DNA of 64,000 nucleotides from Oscillospiraceae bacterium. Its GTDB lineage: Bacteria; Bacillota; Clostridia; Oscillospirales; Acutalibacteraceae. A program made the translations under genes and the position numbers. The notes beneath the pieces are model-generated. The model was given only the letters and a program-made list of their open reading frames with translations. It ran no database searches and was not told where the DNA came from. Below are positions 17,431 to 25,703 of this stretch, piece by piece; the first letter of the stretch is position 1, and each line of letters opens with the position of its first letter. The stretch lies in assembly GCA_902802375.1 (NCBI GenBank), contig CADCLS010000004.1, positions 35,378 to 99,377 of the forward strand. The letters run 5' to 3'.

Positions 17431-20052
17431 ATGCAGTGGACATCACTTAACGATTTGAGAGAAAAGTACCTAAGCTTTTTTGAGTCTAAGGGGCATTTGA
17501 GGCTTGATAGCTTCCCGTTGGTTCCAAAGGGCGATAAATCGCTTTTACTTATAAACTCGGGTATGGCGCCGATGAAAAAGTATTTTACAGGTGAGGTTAC
17601 TCCTCCCCGTAACCGTGTTACCACCTGCCAAAAGTGTATCAGAACGCCTGACCTTGAAAGAGTAGGTCACACCGCGCGCCACGGCACATATTTTGAAATG
17701 CTCGGCAATTTCTCTTTCGGCGACTATTTTAAGCACGAGGCAATAAAGTGGGCTTGGGAATTCTTAACCGAAGTACTGGAAATACCGAGCGACTTACTTT
17801 GGCCGTCAGTTTATGAAGAGGATGACGAGGCTTATGCTATATGGCGCGACGAAATAGGCGTTCGCGAGGACCATATAGTAAGACTCGGCAAAGAGGATAA
17901 TTTCTGGGAGCACGGAACAGGACCATGCGGTCCTTGCAGTGAGATATATTTTGACCGCGGTGAAAAGTACGGTTGCGGCAAGGATACCTGCCGCCCGGGT
18001 TGTGACTGCGACAGATATATGGAAATATGGAACAATGTTTTTTCGCAGTTTAACAATATGGGTGACGGCACTTATACCGAGCTTGAACACAAAAACATTG
18101 ATACCGGTATGGGTCTTGAGCGCCTTGCCTGCATTATGCAGGGGGTAGACAATATGTTTGAGGTGGACAGTATTAAAAACACCTTAAACGAGGTATGCCG
18201 TATATCGGGCAAAGAGTACGGTAAAGACGCCAGCACAGATATTTCTATCCGTGCTATAACCGACCACGCAAGAGCCGCCACATTTATGATAAGCGACGGT
18301 ATAATCCCTTCAAACGAGGGGCGCGGATATGTGCTTAGAAGACTTCTAAGGCGTGCGGCAAGGCACGGGAGACTACTCGGTGTAAACCGTCCTTTTCTGT
18401 GCGAGCTTGCGGACTCTGTAATTAAAGAAAACAAAGCGGGATATCCCGAAATATTCGAAAAACAGGAAATAATCAAAAAGGTTATAGGGAGTGAAGAAGA
18501 AAGCTTCTCAAAGACTATTGACCAGGGACTCAGCATACTTAGCGGTCTTATGAAGTCCGGCGGCGAGCTTTCGGGGGAAGACGCCTTTAAGCTTTATGAT
18601 ACCTACGGTTTCCCTCTCGACCTTACAAAAGATATACTTTCCGAAAGCGGTATGACGGTTGATGAAGCCGGTTTTAATGAGCTTATGCTTCGCCAGCGTG
18701 AGCTTGCGCGTTCAGCGCGTAAGTCTGAGGACTCTGAAAGCTGGAAAAGCAACGATTTAAGTTTTGAGGGCATAGAAAAAACCGTATTTGAAGGTTACAC
18801 AAAAGATGTCTGCGAAGCAACCGTGCTTGATATTGTCGTTCACGGTGAACATACCGGCAGTGCGGAAAATGAAAATGCGATAATAGTCCTTGATACAACC
18901 GTTTTTTACGCCGAAAGCGGCGGTCAGGTTGCAGACACGGGCGAAATAAAAGCCGACGGTGCAGTCTTAACGGTTTTGGATGTGAAAAAGAATTCTTCCG
19001 GTATTTTTATGCACTCAGGTAATGTAAACGGCAAAATTTCGGTAGGCGATAAGGTTTGTGCCGAAATTGATGTTTCACGCAGAAATAAAATTCGTGCAAA
19101 TCACACAGGCGCACATCTTTTGCAGGCGGCTCTTCGCGAGGTTTTAGGCAATCATGTTGAGCAAGCGGGTCAGCTTGTAAACGATAAGGAACTCCGCTTT
19201 GACTTTACTCATTTTTCTGCTTTAACCTCCGAAGAGATAGAAAGAACTGAAGCAAGAGTCAATGAAATAATTCTTTCGGGAATTGAGGTTAAAAGCCGTG
19301 AAATGCCCATTGAAGAAGCTAAAAAGCTCGGCGCTATGGCACTTTTCGGCGAAAAGTACGGCAGTGTTGTTCGCGTTGTGTCGGCAGGTGATTTTTCGGT
19401 TGAGTTCTGCGGCGGCACCCATGTTGATAATGCGGCGAAAATCGGTCTTTTCAAAATCAGCAGCGAAAGCGGAATTGCGGCAGGCGTTCGCCGCATAACA
19501 GCGGTTACCGGCGCCGGATTCCTAAAGCTTTTTGGCACCTATGAAGAGATGATTAAATCCACTGCCGAAGCTCTTAAATGCTCGTTTGGCGATATTGCTC
19601 AAAAGGCAGAAGCAGCGGCGGCGGCTATTAAAGAAAGCCAGAAGCAAATTGAAACACTCTCAGCTAAAATTGCCGCCGGAAAAGCAAACTCAATTTTAGA
19701 TAACGCGGCAAATATTGAAGGTATCCGTGTTGCAACGGCTGTGTTTGAGGGCGCTACCGGCGATGAGCTTCGTAAAATGGCGGATAGTCTTAAGGATAAG
19801 AATAACGATATAGTTTTAGTTCTTGCCTCCAAAGGTGACGGAAAAATCACATTCCTCGCGTCAGCAGGCAAAAAGGCGGTAGAAAGCGGCGTGCACGCCG
19901 GAAATCTTGTAAGATGTGTTGCAGAGATTACCGGGGGTAAAGGCGGCGGCAAACCCGATATGGCTATGGCAGGCGGTAAGGATGTGTCTAAGATTAACGA
20001 AGCGCTCGAAAGTGTCACAAGCGCAGTTGAAACTATGATAAGGAAGAGTTAA
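17431..20052 (+). CDS. alaS: Alanyl-tRNA synthetase
   Basis: Class II synthetase that charges tRNA-Ala. At 873 residues it has all parts: the catalytic core (FFESKGH near the N-terminus, GLERLACIMQG), the editing domain with the zinc ligands in NHTGAHLLQ and CGGTHVDN, and the C-terminal C-Ala domain with the glycine-rich GGKGGGKPDMAMAGG. It is transcribed from its own promoter and followed, two bases on, by a HIT protein. Confidence 0.98.
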   Translation: MQWTSLNDLREKYLSFFESKGHLRLDSFPLVPKGDKSLLLINSGMAPMKKYFTGEVTPPRNRVTTCQKCIRTPDLERVGHTARHGTYFEMLGNFSFGDYFKHEAIKWAWEFLTEVLEIPSDLLWPSVYEEDDEAYAIWRDEIGVREDHIVRLGKEDNFWEHGTGPCGPCSEIYFDRGEKYGCGKDTCRPGCDCDRYMEIWNNVFSQFNNMGDGTYTELEHKNIDTGMGLERLACIMQGVDNMFEVDSIKNTLNEVCRISGKEYGKDASTDISIRAITDHARAATFMISDGIIPSNEGRGYVLRRLLRRAARHGRLLGVNRPFLCELADSVIKENKAGYPEIFEKQEIIKKVIGSEEESFSKTIDQGLSILSGLMKSGGELSGEDAFKLYDTYGFPLDLTKDILSESGMTVDEAGFNELMLRQRELARSARKSEDSESWKSNDLSFEGIEKTVFEGYTKDVCEATVLDIVVHGEHTGSAENENAIIVLDTTVFYAESGGQVADTGEIKADGAVLTVLDVKKNSSGIFMHSGNVNGKISVGDKVCAEIDVSRRNKIRANHTGAHLLQAALREVLGNHVEQAGQLVNDKELRFDFTHFSALTSEEIERTEARVNEIILSGIEVKSREMPIEEAKKLGAMALFGEKYGSVVRVVSAGDFSVEFCGGTHVDNAAKIGLFKISSESGIAAGVRRITAVTGAGFLKLFGTYEEMIKSTAEALKCSFGDIAQKAEAAAAAIKESQKQIETLSAKIAAGKANSILDNAANIEGIRVATAVFEGATGDELRKMADSLKDKNNDIVLVLASKGDGKITFLASAGKKAVESGVHAGNLVRCVAEITGGKGGGKPDMAMAGGKDVSKINEALESVTSAVETMIRKS

Positions 20053-20053
20053 T

Positions 20054-20395
20054 ATGGACGATTGTTTGTTTTGTAAAATAATAAAAGGCGAAATACCAAG
20101 CACTAAGGTCTATGAGGACGATTTCGTTTACGCCTTCCTCGATATTGCGCCGCAAGCACCGTTTCACGCGGTTATAGTACCTAAAGCGCATATAGCTTCC
20201 GCGGCGGAAATTGACGAAAACAACAGTGTATATGTTTCCAAAATATATGAGGCAGTTGCAAAAATCGCAAAAAAAGAAAACCTCGAAAAGGGATTTCGAG
20301 TAGTTACAAACTGCGGTGAGGACGGCGGTCAGACCGTAGGTCACCTTCATTTTCACCTGCTTGCACGCAGATATTTGCAGTGGCCTCCGGGCTGA
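20054..20395 (+). CDS. HIT family protein (HINT-like)
   Basis: Histidine-triad nucleotide-binding protein of 113 residues, a likely purine nucleoside phosphoramidase. The triad is HLHFHLLAR near the C-terminus; CLFCKIIKGEIPSTKVYEDD at the N-terminus is the usual HINT start, with a possible zinc pair CxxC. It lies directly after alaS in the same direction. Hint enzymes can act on aminoacyl-adenylates, so the position next to a synthetase is suggestive, but this is inference. Confidence 0.95.
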   Translation: MDDCLFCKIIKGEIPSTKVYEDDFVYAFLDIAPQAPFHAVIVPKAHIASAAEIDENNSVYVSKIYEAVAKIAKKENLEKGFRVVTNCGEDGGQTVGHLHFHLLARRYLQWPPG

Positions 20396-20430
20396 TTATA
20401 TTGTACAAATAATTCTAAGGAGATTTTGTT

Positions 20431-20970
20431 ATGTCTGAGTTTTACAAAATGAAAATTGCAGGTCTTGAGCGTAAGCTTGAAAAGTTTTCGGTAAGCGATA
20501 AGCTTGATATTGCCGCATTTATTATATTCGGTGATGTTGAGCTTACCGTTGCAGGTGTAGCCGAGCTTCTCAAAAAGGTTCCGGACTTTGATATAATTCT
20601 CACACCTGAAGCAAAGTCCATACCTATAGCTTACGAGGCGGCGCGGCAGTCAGGCAAGCCGTACATTGTGGCTCGTAAAGGTATTAAGGTTTATATGCGC
20701 AATCCGCTTGATGTGTCTGTTACTTCTATCACAACTCAGCACGAGCAGCATTTGTATCTCGGAGAAACCGAAGTAAACCTTATTAAAGGCAAGCGTGTTT
20801 TGATAGTAGATGATGTTATAAGCACCGGTGAGTCGCTCGAAGCGGTAAGAAAGCTTGTAAATGAGGCAGGCGGCATTGAGGCGGCGTCTGCGGCATTCTT
20901 AGCCGAAGGCGATGCGGCAGACCGTGACGATATTATTTTCCTGGAAAAGCTTCCGCTTTTCTTTAAGTGA
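20431..20970 (+). CDS. Phosphoribosyltransferase family protein (Apt-like)
   Basis: Type I phosphoribosyltransferase fold, about 179 residues. The PRPP-binding motif is RVLIVDDVISTGESL at roughly residues 127-141, and the upstream TPEAKSIPIAYEAAR and YIVARKGIK segments match adenine/xanthine phosphoribosyltransferases. It lacks enough diagnostic residues for me to assign the base. It lies in the alaS-HIT-PRT-PAP2 run with short gaps and has an AAGGAG ribosome binding site. Confidence 0.88.
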   Translation: MSEFYKMKIAGLERKLEKFSVSDKLDIAAFIIFGDVELTVAGVAELLKKVPDFDIILTPEAKSIPIAYEAARQSGKPYIVARKGIKVYMRNPLDVSVTSITTQHEQHLYLGETEVNLIKGKRVLIVDDVISTGESLEAVRKLVNEAGGIEAASAAFLAEGDAADRDDIIFLEKLPLFFK

Positions 20971-20976
20971 TGCGCT

Positions 20977-21531
20977 ATGACGGACTTTGAACTTAGAATA
21001 CTTGACTTTATAGCCGATAAAATCGCCAACCCGTTTTTCGATAAAGCTATGCCCATAATATCAATGTTCGGCGATCACGGCATTTTTTGGATGGCACTTA
21101 CGGTAATACTGCTTATTCCGAAAAAGACCCGTAAACTCGGCTTTTCTATGGCTTTAGCTCTTGCTATGGGCTTTATCTGCGGAAATTTAGTTATCAAGAA
21201 CATAGTAGCAAGAATACGGCCTTATGAATACCGCCCTGAAATCAATCTTTTAGTCAGCAAGCTTAAAGATTTTTCATTTCCGTCGGGCCATTCGCTCGCT
21301 TCCTTTGAGGCGGCAACCTGTATATTCATACGGTACAAAAAATGGGGTGTTGCGGCACTTGCTCTCGCTGTACTTATTGCCTTTTCAAGGCTTTATCTTT
21401 TTGTTCACTTCCCGAGCGATGTGCTTGTAGGTACTGTAATGGGTATAATATTTGCGATAATCGCAAGTTTAATCGTTAACAGAATTTATAAGAATAAAGA
21501 TACGCTAAACAACAAAAACCTGATAGATTAG
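20977..21531 (+). CDS. PAP2 family membrane phosphatase
   Basis: Integral membrane phosphatase of the PAP2 superfamily, possibly an undecaprenyl-pyrophosphate or lipid phosphatase. The three signature motifs are KNIVARIRPYE, PSGHSLASFEA and SRLYLFVHFPSDVLVG, with catalytic His in the second and third. About five to six hydrophobic helices in 184 residues. It starts six bases after the phosphoribosyltransferase. Its lipid substrate cannot be told from the sequence. Confidence 0.93.
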   Translation: MTDFELRILDFIADKIANPFFDKAMPIISMFGDHGIFWMALTVILLIPKKTRKLGFSMALALAMGFICGNLVIKNIVARIRPYEYRPEINLLVSKLKDFSFPSGHSLASFEAATCIFIRYKKWGVAALALAVLIAFSRLYLFVHFPSDVLVGTVMGIIFAIIASLIVNRIYKNKDTLNNKNLID

Positions 21532-21546
21532 TTATGGGGGATAATC

Positions 21547-22926
21547 TTGAAAAATAGGACTAAAAGGCAAGCGGCCATAATAAAGCGCAGAATATTCCTG
21601 AGTGTGGTATCTGTGGTTTTAATAGCGGCGGTAATAGCCGTTGTTATGACCGTTTCCGCTATAATTAAATCAGTAAGTGCTAAGGGCAATCAGAAGAATA
21701 ACAATGCCTCAAATACCGAAAGCATATCGGATGATGTTAGCAGTACGGTATCCGAGCCTGCAAAAAGCGGCACGCCGGTAACCGTCACCGTAATAAACAC
21801 CGGCGATATTATTCTTCACGACCGTATTTTCAAAGACGCACAACTTAGCGACGGCTCGTTTGATTTTTCTGATTTTTTCAAGGTTGCGGACAAGCGCTTT
21901 AAGGCGGCGGATTATGCTGTTGCTAATCTCGAAGTCACCCTCGCCGGCCCGCGCGACGGCGCACCTTATTCGGGATATTCAGGCTATCCTGCCTTTAACT
22001 CACCCGATACGCTTTTAGATACCATAAAAAGCGCCGGTATAAATATGCTGCTTACTGCTAACAACCACAGCTATGATACCAGACTTGCAGGTCTTACAAG
22101 AACTGTGGCAAAGGTTAAAGAATACGGTTTTGATTTTATAGGCACTAAAGAGACTGAAAGCGACCACACCTTTATCGTTAAAGATATAGGCGGTATTAAA
22201 ATAGGTATGACCTGCTTTACCTATGAAACAAAAAGTGCGGCGGACGGAAGGAAAACGCTTAACGGCAATGTGCTTGCAACCGAAGCACAAAATCTCATAA
22301 ACTCTTTTGATTATGACGAAATTAACAAGTTTTACACTACTGCCGAACAAATTGTTAAAGATATGAAGGCCGGGGGCGCTGACGCCGTTGTATTTTATAT
22401 GCACTGGGGCGAAGAATATCAGAGAAGCCCTAACACTTGGCAAAAAAGTATCGCTCAAAAGCTTTGCAATATGGGCGTAGATGTAATAGTTGGCGGTCAT
22501 CCGCATGTTTTACAGCCGGTATCGCTACTACACGCAGAGGGTAGCGGCAAAACCACAGTTTGTGCCTATTCGCTTGGCAACGCTATCTCAAATCAGCGAA
22601 GAGAACTCCTTAAAACTCTCTGTCCTACAGGACATAGCGAAGACGGTGCACTATTCACCTATACATTCACAAAATCTGCTGACGGTGTAACCACCCTTAC
22701 AGCGGTAGATTTGGTACCTACTTGGCTAGATAAATACAAAGTCAACGGCAAGTATAGATATACCATGTATCCGCTTGACGACAAGAGTACTATAAACAGT
22801 TACGGCCTTTCTTCCGCGACTGTAGCTCAACTTAATGCTTCCTATGCGCGTTCAAAGCAAATTGTTGCAAGCGAGCTTACCGAATGCCAAAAAGCCCTCG
22901 GATGTGAAGTTAGATTTAAGGACTGA
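21547..22926 (+). CDS. CapA-like metallophosphatase-fold protein
   Basis: Membrane-anchored extracellular protein of the CapA/PgsA family (calcineurin-like fold associated with poly-gamma-glutamate capsule). The start is a TTG at 21547 with GGGGGAT upstream. A basic N-terminus and one transmembrane helix (about residues 14-38) are followed by a Ser-rich linker and the catalytic domain: NTGDIILHDR, NLEVTLAG, LLTANNHSYD, YMHWGEEYQ and VGGHPHVLQP. No capBC genes are near, so a capsule role is not supported. It is the last gene before tRNA-Gly. Confidence 0.9.
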   Translation: MKNRTKRQAAIIKRRIFLSVVSVVLIAAVIAVVMTVSAIIKSVSAKGNQKNNNASNTESISDDVSSTVSEPAKSGTPVTVTVINTGDIILHDRIFKDAQLSDGSFDFSDFFKVADKRFKAADYAVANLEVTLAGPRDGAPYSGYSGYPAFNSPDTLLDTIKSAGINMLLTANNHSYDTRLAGLTRTVAKVKEYGFDFIGTKETESDHTFIVKDIGGIKIGMTCFTYETKSAADGRKTLNGNVLATEAQNLINSFDYDEINKFYTTAEQIVKDMKAGGADAVVFYMHWGEEYQRSPNTWQKSIAQKLCNMGVDVIVGGHPHVLQPVSLLHAEGSGKTTVCAYSLGNAISNQRRELLKTLCPTGHSEDGALFTYTFTKSADGVTTLTAVDLVPTWLDKYKVNGKYRYTMYPLDDKSTINSYGLSSATVAQLNASYARSKQIVASELTECQKALGCEVRFKD

Positions 22927-22940
22927 AAACGATACTTCCC

Positions 22941-22969
22941 TTGACTATAAATATATTTAATGATATAAT
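22941..22969 (+). promoter_or_regulatory. Promoter of tRNA-Gly
   Basis: TTGACT at 22941-22946 and TATAAT at 22964-22969 with a 17-base spacer. Confidence 0.85.
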
Positions 22970-22985
22970 GTAATAGCCTTAGATT

Positions 22986-23005
22986 GACGGCGTAATAACG
23001 CCGTC
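22986..23005 (+). promoter_or_regulatory. Hairpin in the tRNA-Gly 5' leader
   Basis: GACGGCG, a 6-base loop TAATAA and CGCCGTC form a perfect 7-bp stem between the promoter and the mature tRNA 5' end. There is no T tract, so it is more likely a processing or leader structure than a terminator. Confidence 0.45.
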
Positions 23006-23010
23006 TGAAT

Positions 23011-23084
23011 GCGGACATAGTTTATCGGTAGAACACTAGCTTCCCAAGCTTGTAAGGCGGGTTCGACTCCCGTTGTCCGCTCCA
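23011..23084 (+). tRNA. tRNA-Gly (anticodon CCC)
   Basis: A 74-base cloverleaf with encoded CCA. The acceptor stem is GCGGACA/TGTCCGC, the T arm GGCGGGTTCGACTCCCGTT contains the TTCGA loop, and the D arm contains GGTAGAAC. The anticodon loop TTCCCAA gives anticodon CCC, reading GGG. The anticodon stem (CTAGC/GCTTG) contains one U:U mismatch. It has its own promoter and a leader hairpin. Confidence 0.95.
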
Positions 23085-23131
23085 GTCGAGAGCCTCGACA
23101 CGCAGACGCGTTGTTGGGGTTCTGCTTTTTT
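23085..23131 (+). terminator. Probable terminator after tRNA-Gly
   Basis: A short hairpin GTCGAG/CTCGAC directly after the CCA end is followed by a weak 5-bp stem GCAGA/TCTGC and TTTTTT. The T run supports termination, but the second stem is weak. Confidence 0.5.
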
Positions 23132-23163
23132 ATAGTCTCTTACTCGCGTTTCAAATTTGCAAA

Positions 23164-23202
23164 AAAACGGTTTCCCATATTTTAACCATAGGAAACCGTT
23201 TT
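23164..23202. terminator. Bidirectional terminator 3' of the XRE gene
   Basis: AAAACGGTTTCC (23164-23175) and its exact complement (23191-23202) with a 15-base loop, A/T tracts on both sides. It abuts the XRE stop codon and can also catch transcription from the tRNA. Confidence 0.8.
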
Positions 23203-23406
23203 TTATTTGTCTTTTTTATACTCGGCAATATCACTTAAATCACATTCTAAAATATCACATAATATATTAAGCGTATGCGTGCTGACATTACCGTTTTTTC
23301 GAAGCCTATCTAACTGACCCGTGCTGATATTGTATTTTTTAATAAGCGCGTATTGCGAAATGTTTTTTTGCTTCATTGTATCCCATAATTTATCATACAC
23401 TATCAT
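23203..23406 (-). CDS. Small XRE/Cro-type transcriptional regulator
   Basis: A 67-residue single-domain helix-turn-helix protein. The HTH region is ISQYALIKKYNISTGQLDRLRKNGNVSTHTLNILCDIL, the pattern of phage Cro/CI-like repressors of the HTH_26 kind. It is transcribed away from the two zinc-ribbon membrane protein genes, and two similar palindromes lie in the shared intergenic region, so it is likely their repressor. No other domain is present to sense a signal. Confidence 0.88.
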   Translation of the reverse strand: MIVYDKLWDTMKQKNISQYALIKKYNISTGQLDRLRKNGNVSTHTLNILCDILECDLSDIAEYKKDK

Positions 23407-23456
23407 TCTTTCACCCTCTTATTATATTTTAAGTGTTTTCCGATTGCTGACAATTA

Positions 23457-23501
23457 CCCATAATAGGGCAATATTTTTCTTGACTATTGCCCATAAATGG
23501 G
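23457..23501. promoter_or_regulatory. Paired palindromes, candidate XRE operators
   Basis: CCCATAATAGGG at 23457-23468 and CCCATAAATGGG at 23490-23501, 33 bases centre to centre (about three helical turns). Flanking bases are also alike (TTACCC and TTGCCC on the left, GGGCAA and GGGCTA on the right). The second lies inside the spacer of the plus-strand promoter, so binding would block RNA polymerase. Confidence 0.6.
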
Positions 23502-23508
23502 CTATAAT
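23480..23508 (+). promoter_or_regulatory. Promoter of the zinc-ribbon gene pair
   Basis: TTGACT (23480-23485) and TATAAT (23503-23508), spacer 17 bases. The spacer contains the palindrome CCCATAAATGGG. Confidence 0.82.
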
Positions 23509-23548
23509 GTTTTTTGCGGTATATCTGCGTAAAAAAGGGGGTGAAAAT

Positions 23549-24118
23549 ATGAGAAAATGCTCACAATGTGGCGCACAGTTTTCCGATAATGCGGTTTTTT
23601 GTACAGCATGTGGAAACCATCTTAATACTAATGCTGAACAAAGCATAAACAACGAAATGCAAAACTCAGTATTGCCGAAACAAAGCCTGACCGGACCCTA
23701 CCAGACTCAACCCTTCGCACCTGCTACCACAAGCGATAACAGGAAAATTTATAGCATTTTAGCGTACATTTCCTTCTTTTGGTTGTTTGGTTTGCTTGCA
23801 AAACCGGAAAAGTTTGATAGCAGAGTACGATTCAATGTGGGGCAAGGTATAATGGCAACTATTACCAGCGCCGCATGCTCGATTATTGCAGCTATACTTA
23901 CGGCGATTAATAATACTGTTTTTCGTACCGAAATATCTTATTTTGGTTATTCGACCGGCAATTATACCACCTCTGCATTAGGCAGTGCGTTAAACACCTT
24001 GGTTTGGATTGCTGTATTTGGCATCACCGTTTTTTATATGGTGTATGGTATTGTTAAAGTAAGTAAGAACAACGATTCGTATTTGCCTGTTATTGGCAAA
24101 CTCGCATTTTATAAGTAA
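23549..24118 (+). CDS. Zinc-ribbon membrane protein (DUF4870-like)
   Basis: The start is set at the ATG at 23549 after AGGGGGTG; upstream in-frame ATGs precede the promoter. The N-terminus is a zinc ribbon with Cys pairs CSQCG and CTACG. A polar linker of about 45 residues follows, then a hydrophobic domain resembling DUF4870/Tic20-like proteins: SILAYISFFWLFGLL, a KPEKFDSRVRFNVGQG loop, and two to three further helices. 189 residues. Function unknown. Twelve bases upstream of a second zinc-ribbon membrane protein and probably under the divergent XRE repressor. Confidence 0.8.
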   Translation: MRKCSQCGAQFSDNAVFCTACGNHLNTNAEQSINNEMQNSVLPKQSLTGPYQTQPFAPATTSDNRKIYSILAYISFFWLFGLLAKPEKFDSRVRFNVGQGIMATITSAACSIIAAILTAINNTVFRTEISYFGYSTGNYTTSALGSALNTLVWIAVFGITVFYMVYGIVKVSKNNDSYLPVIGKLAFYK

Positions 24119-24130
24119 AGGGGAATTATT

Positions 24131-25090
24131 ATGTTTTGTTCGAAATGCGGATTCAAAAACAAAGAGGGAACGGCTTTTTGCCAACAGTGCGGCAACGATT
24201 TGCGTGCCACAGAAGCACACTTTCAGGGCGCACAGTCCTCATTTCAACCATCTAACACAACTTTTAGAAAACCAACTGTGAGGTCATCTAATCACGCACT
24301 TAATACCGTTAAGGGAATAGTAGCTTCTCCGTTGTTTATCACATCAATAATTTTGTTCAGCGCCACCCTGTTTTTTGATTTTATAAGCTTAATTGCCGGC
24401 AAATATGGGGTTTTCGGATTTATAGACTCTATAGCGGATAAATTTGGTTTAGGCTATGAAATAAATGAGTTATTGTCTACGGTACGGGGATTTTCTTCGG
24501 TAATGTCCTTTTTCAAGATGATACCAACAATTATCATTGCCGTAGGATTGTGGATGATTTTTTCCACCGCAATCAACCGCAATTCTGACGGTATGAAGAC
24601 CTCAGGTTTTACGATGATAAAGGTTATAAACATAATCCGGTTAGTTTACATATGCGTATGGTTGGGCGTTGTTGAAATTATTTTTATAATTGCTATGATA
24701 CAATCATCAAAAAGCTATTCAACATTAGCCGGTATAAGTGATACGACAAGCAGTATTGCAAGTGTGGGAATAGGTGTTCTGTTGTTATTGGACCTTCTAA
24801 TAATTGCAGGTTTTGTAATTGCCATACTTTATTACGCAAAAATTATTAGCAGTATAAACACGGTAAAAAGAACAATTAATTCAGGAAACGCAGACGATAA
24901 GGTATCGCGTTATGTTGCGGTCATTACATTCATTTTATCAGGATTTACCCTCCTTTCCGTTTTCTTTTCAAGTGGCGCATTAAGTGTTCTTAGTACATTG
25001 TGTTCAGCAGCTTCAACAGTATGTTTTGGCATTTTGATTTTCAAATATAGAGATGCTATGCGCTCTCAACTTAACAATTCTAATCAATAA
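24131..25090 (+). CDS. Zinc-ribbon multi-pass membrane protein, function unknown
   Basis: 319 residues. The N-terminal zinc ribbon MFCSKCGFKNKEGTAFCQQCGND is followed by a linker and about five to six hydrophobic segments (near residues 70-90, 130-150, 170-195, 215-240, 265-280 and 285-305). I do not recognise the membrane domain. It follows the previous zinc-ribbon gene by 12 bases with an AAAGGGG ribosome binding site, so the two likely act together. A strong terminator follows. Confidence 0.75.
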   Translation: MFCSKCGFKNKEGTAFCQQCGNDLRATEAHFQGAQSSFQPSNTTFRKPTVRSSNHALNTVKGIVASPLFITSIILFSATLFFDFISLIAGKYGVFGFIDSIADKFGLGYEINELLSTVRGFSSVMSFFKMIPTIIIAVGLWMIFSTAINRNSDGMKTSGFTMIKVINIIRLVYICVWLGVVEIIFIIAMIQSSKSYSTLAGISDTTSSIASVGIGVLLLLDLLIIAGFVIAILYYAKIISSINTVKRTINSGNADDKVSRYVAVITFILSGFTLLSVFFSSGALSVLSTLCSAASTVCFGILIFKYRDAMRSQLNNSNQ

Positions 25091-25132
25091 TTAGGTTAAT
25101 ACCCGATTCTGTCTTCGGGATTAATACCCCCA

Positions 25133-25167
25133 AAAGGACTGTGCGACTTTTAGTTACACAGTCCTTT
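25133..25167 (+). terminator. Terminator of the zinc-ribbon operon
   Basis: AAAGGACTGTG and its exact complement (25157-25167) around a 13-base loop, followed by GTTT. It is the only strong hairpin downstream of the second zinc-ribbon gene. Confidence 0.75.
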
Positions 25168-25207
25168 GTTTAGGCATAGCAAATTCGGCTCTCGCCGGAT
25201 TATAAAA

Positions 25208-25231
25208 AACCGGTCGGAAAACCGACCGGTT
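25208..25231 (-). terminator. Terminator of the pgi/P-loop operon
   Basis: A 10-bp arm AACCGGTCGG with an AAAA loop (TTTT on the minus strand) and perfect complement, followed on the minus strand by TTTTTATA. It lies 22 bases after the stop of the P-loop protein. Confidence 0.88.
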
Positions 25232-25253
25232 AAATGCTTCTAATATATGTAAT

Positions 25254-25661
25254 TTATATCTTTTCTGCTGCTTCGAAAACCTTTGCCGGAAGCTCGCTTT
25301 CGTCGCAGGAAACGGTGAATACAAATTCTACATCTTCAATATTTTTAAGTCTATGAAGGAAGTCTGCCAACTCATCATAATTTCTTGAGCCGATACGAAG
25401 TGTGGCATCACCGAAAATATGAGTTACATCGTGGTTGCCAGCTTTAACGCCGGCAAGCAGTCCATAATATTCGCCATAGCCTGAAATCCCGCAAGCGTCA
25501 GCGTCTATAAGACGCGCCTTATGAGTAACGGAAAATGTAAGGGTATCGCCTTTTTCAACGCAAACAACATTACCGAGACTCTCATTTGCCGCCGCATTTA
25601 CGAGGTCTACGAGCTTTTTGGTTTTACCCGAACCTTTTTTGCCGATTATAAGTTTAATCAT
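25254..25661 (-). CDS. Small P-loop ATP-binding protein, function unknown
   Basis: 135 residues beginning with a Walker A motif, IIGKKGSGKTKKL (residues 4-16), and little else that is diagnostic; VEFVFTVSCDESELP near the end could be a Walker-B-like strand. Similar short P-loop proteins occur in Clostridia, sometimes annotated loosely as PilT-like; there is no evidence for a pilus here. It lies 42 bases downstream of pgi and upstream of a strong terminator. Confidence 0.7.
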   Translation of the reverse strand: MIKLIIGKKGSGKTKKLVDLVNAAANESLGNVVCVEKGDTLTFSVTHKARLIDADACGISGYGEYYGLLAGVKAGNHDVTHIFGDATLRIGSRNYDELADFLHRLKNIEDVEFVFTVSCDESELPAKVFEAAEKI

Positions 25662-25703
25662 TTATAACAACTCCTTTATATTATACCGCAAAGCGGTTAT
25701 TGC

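Noticed and set aside
23321-23548. N-terminal extension of the first zinc-ribbon protein
   Set aside because: The extension would cover the XRE gene start and the promoter; the zinc ribbon begins right at the ATG at 23549 with a good ribosome binding site.
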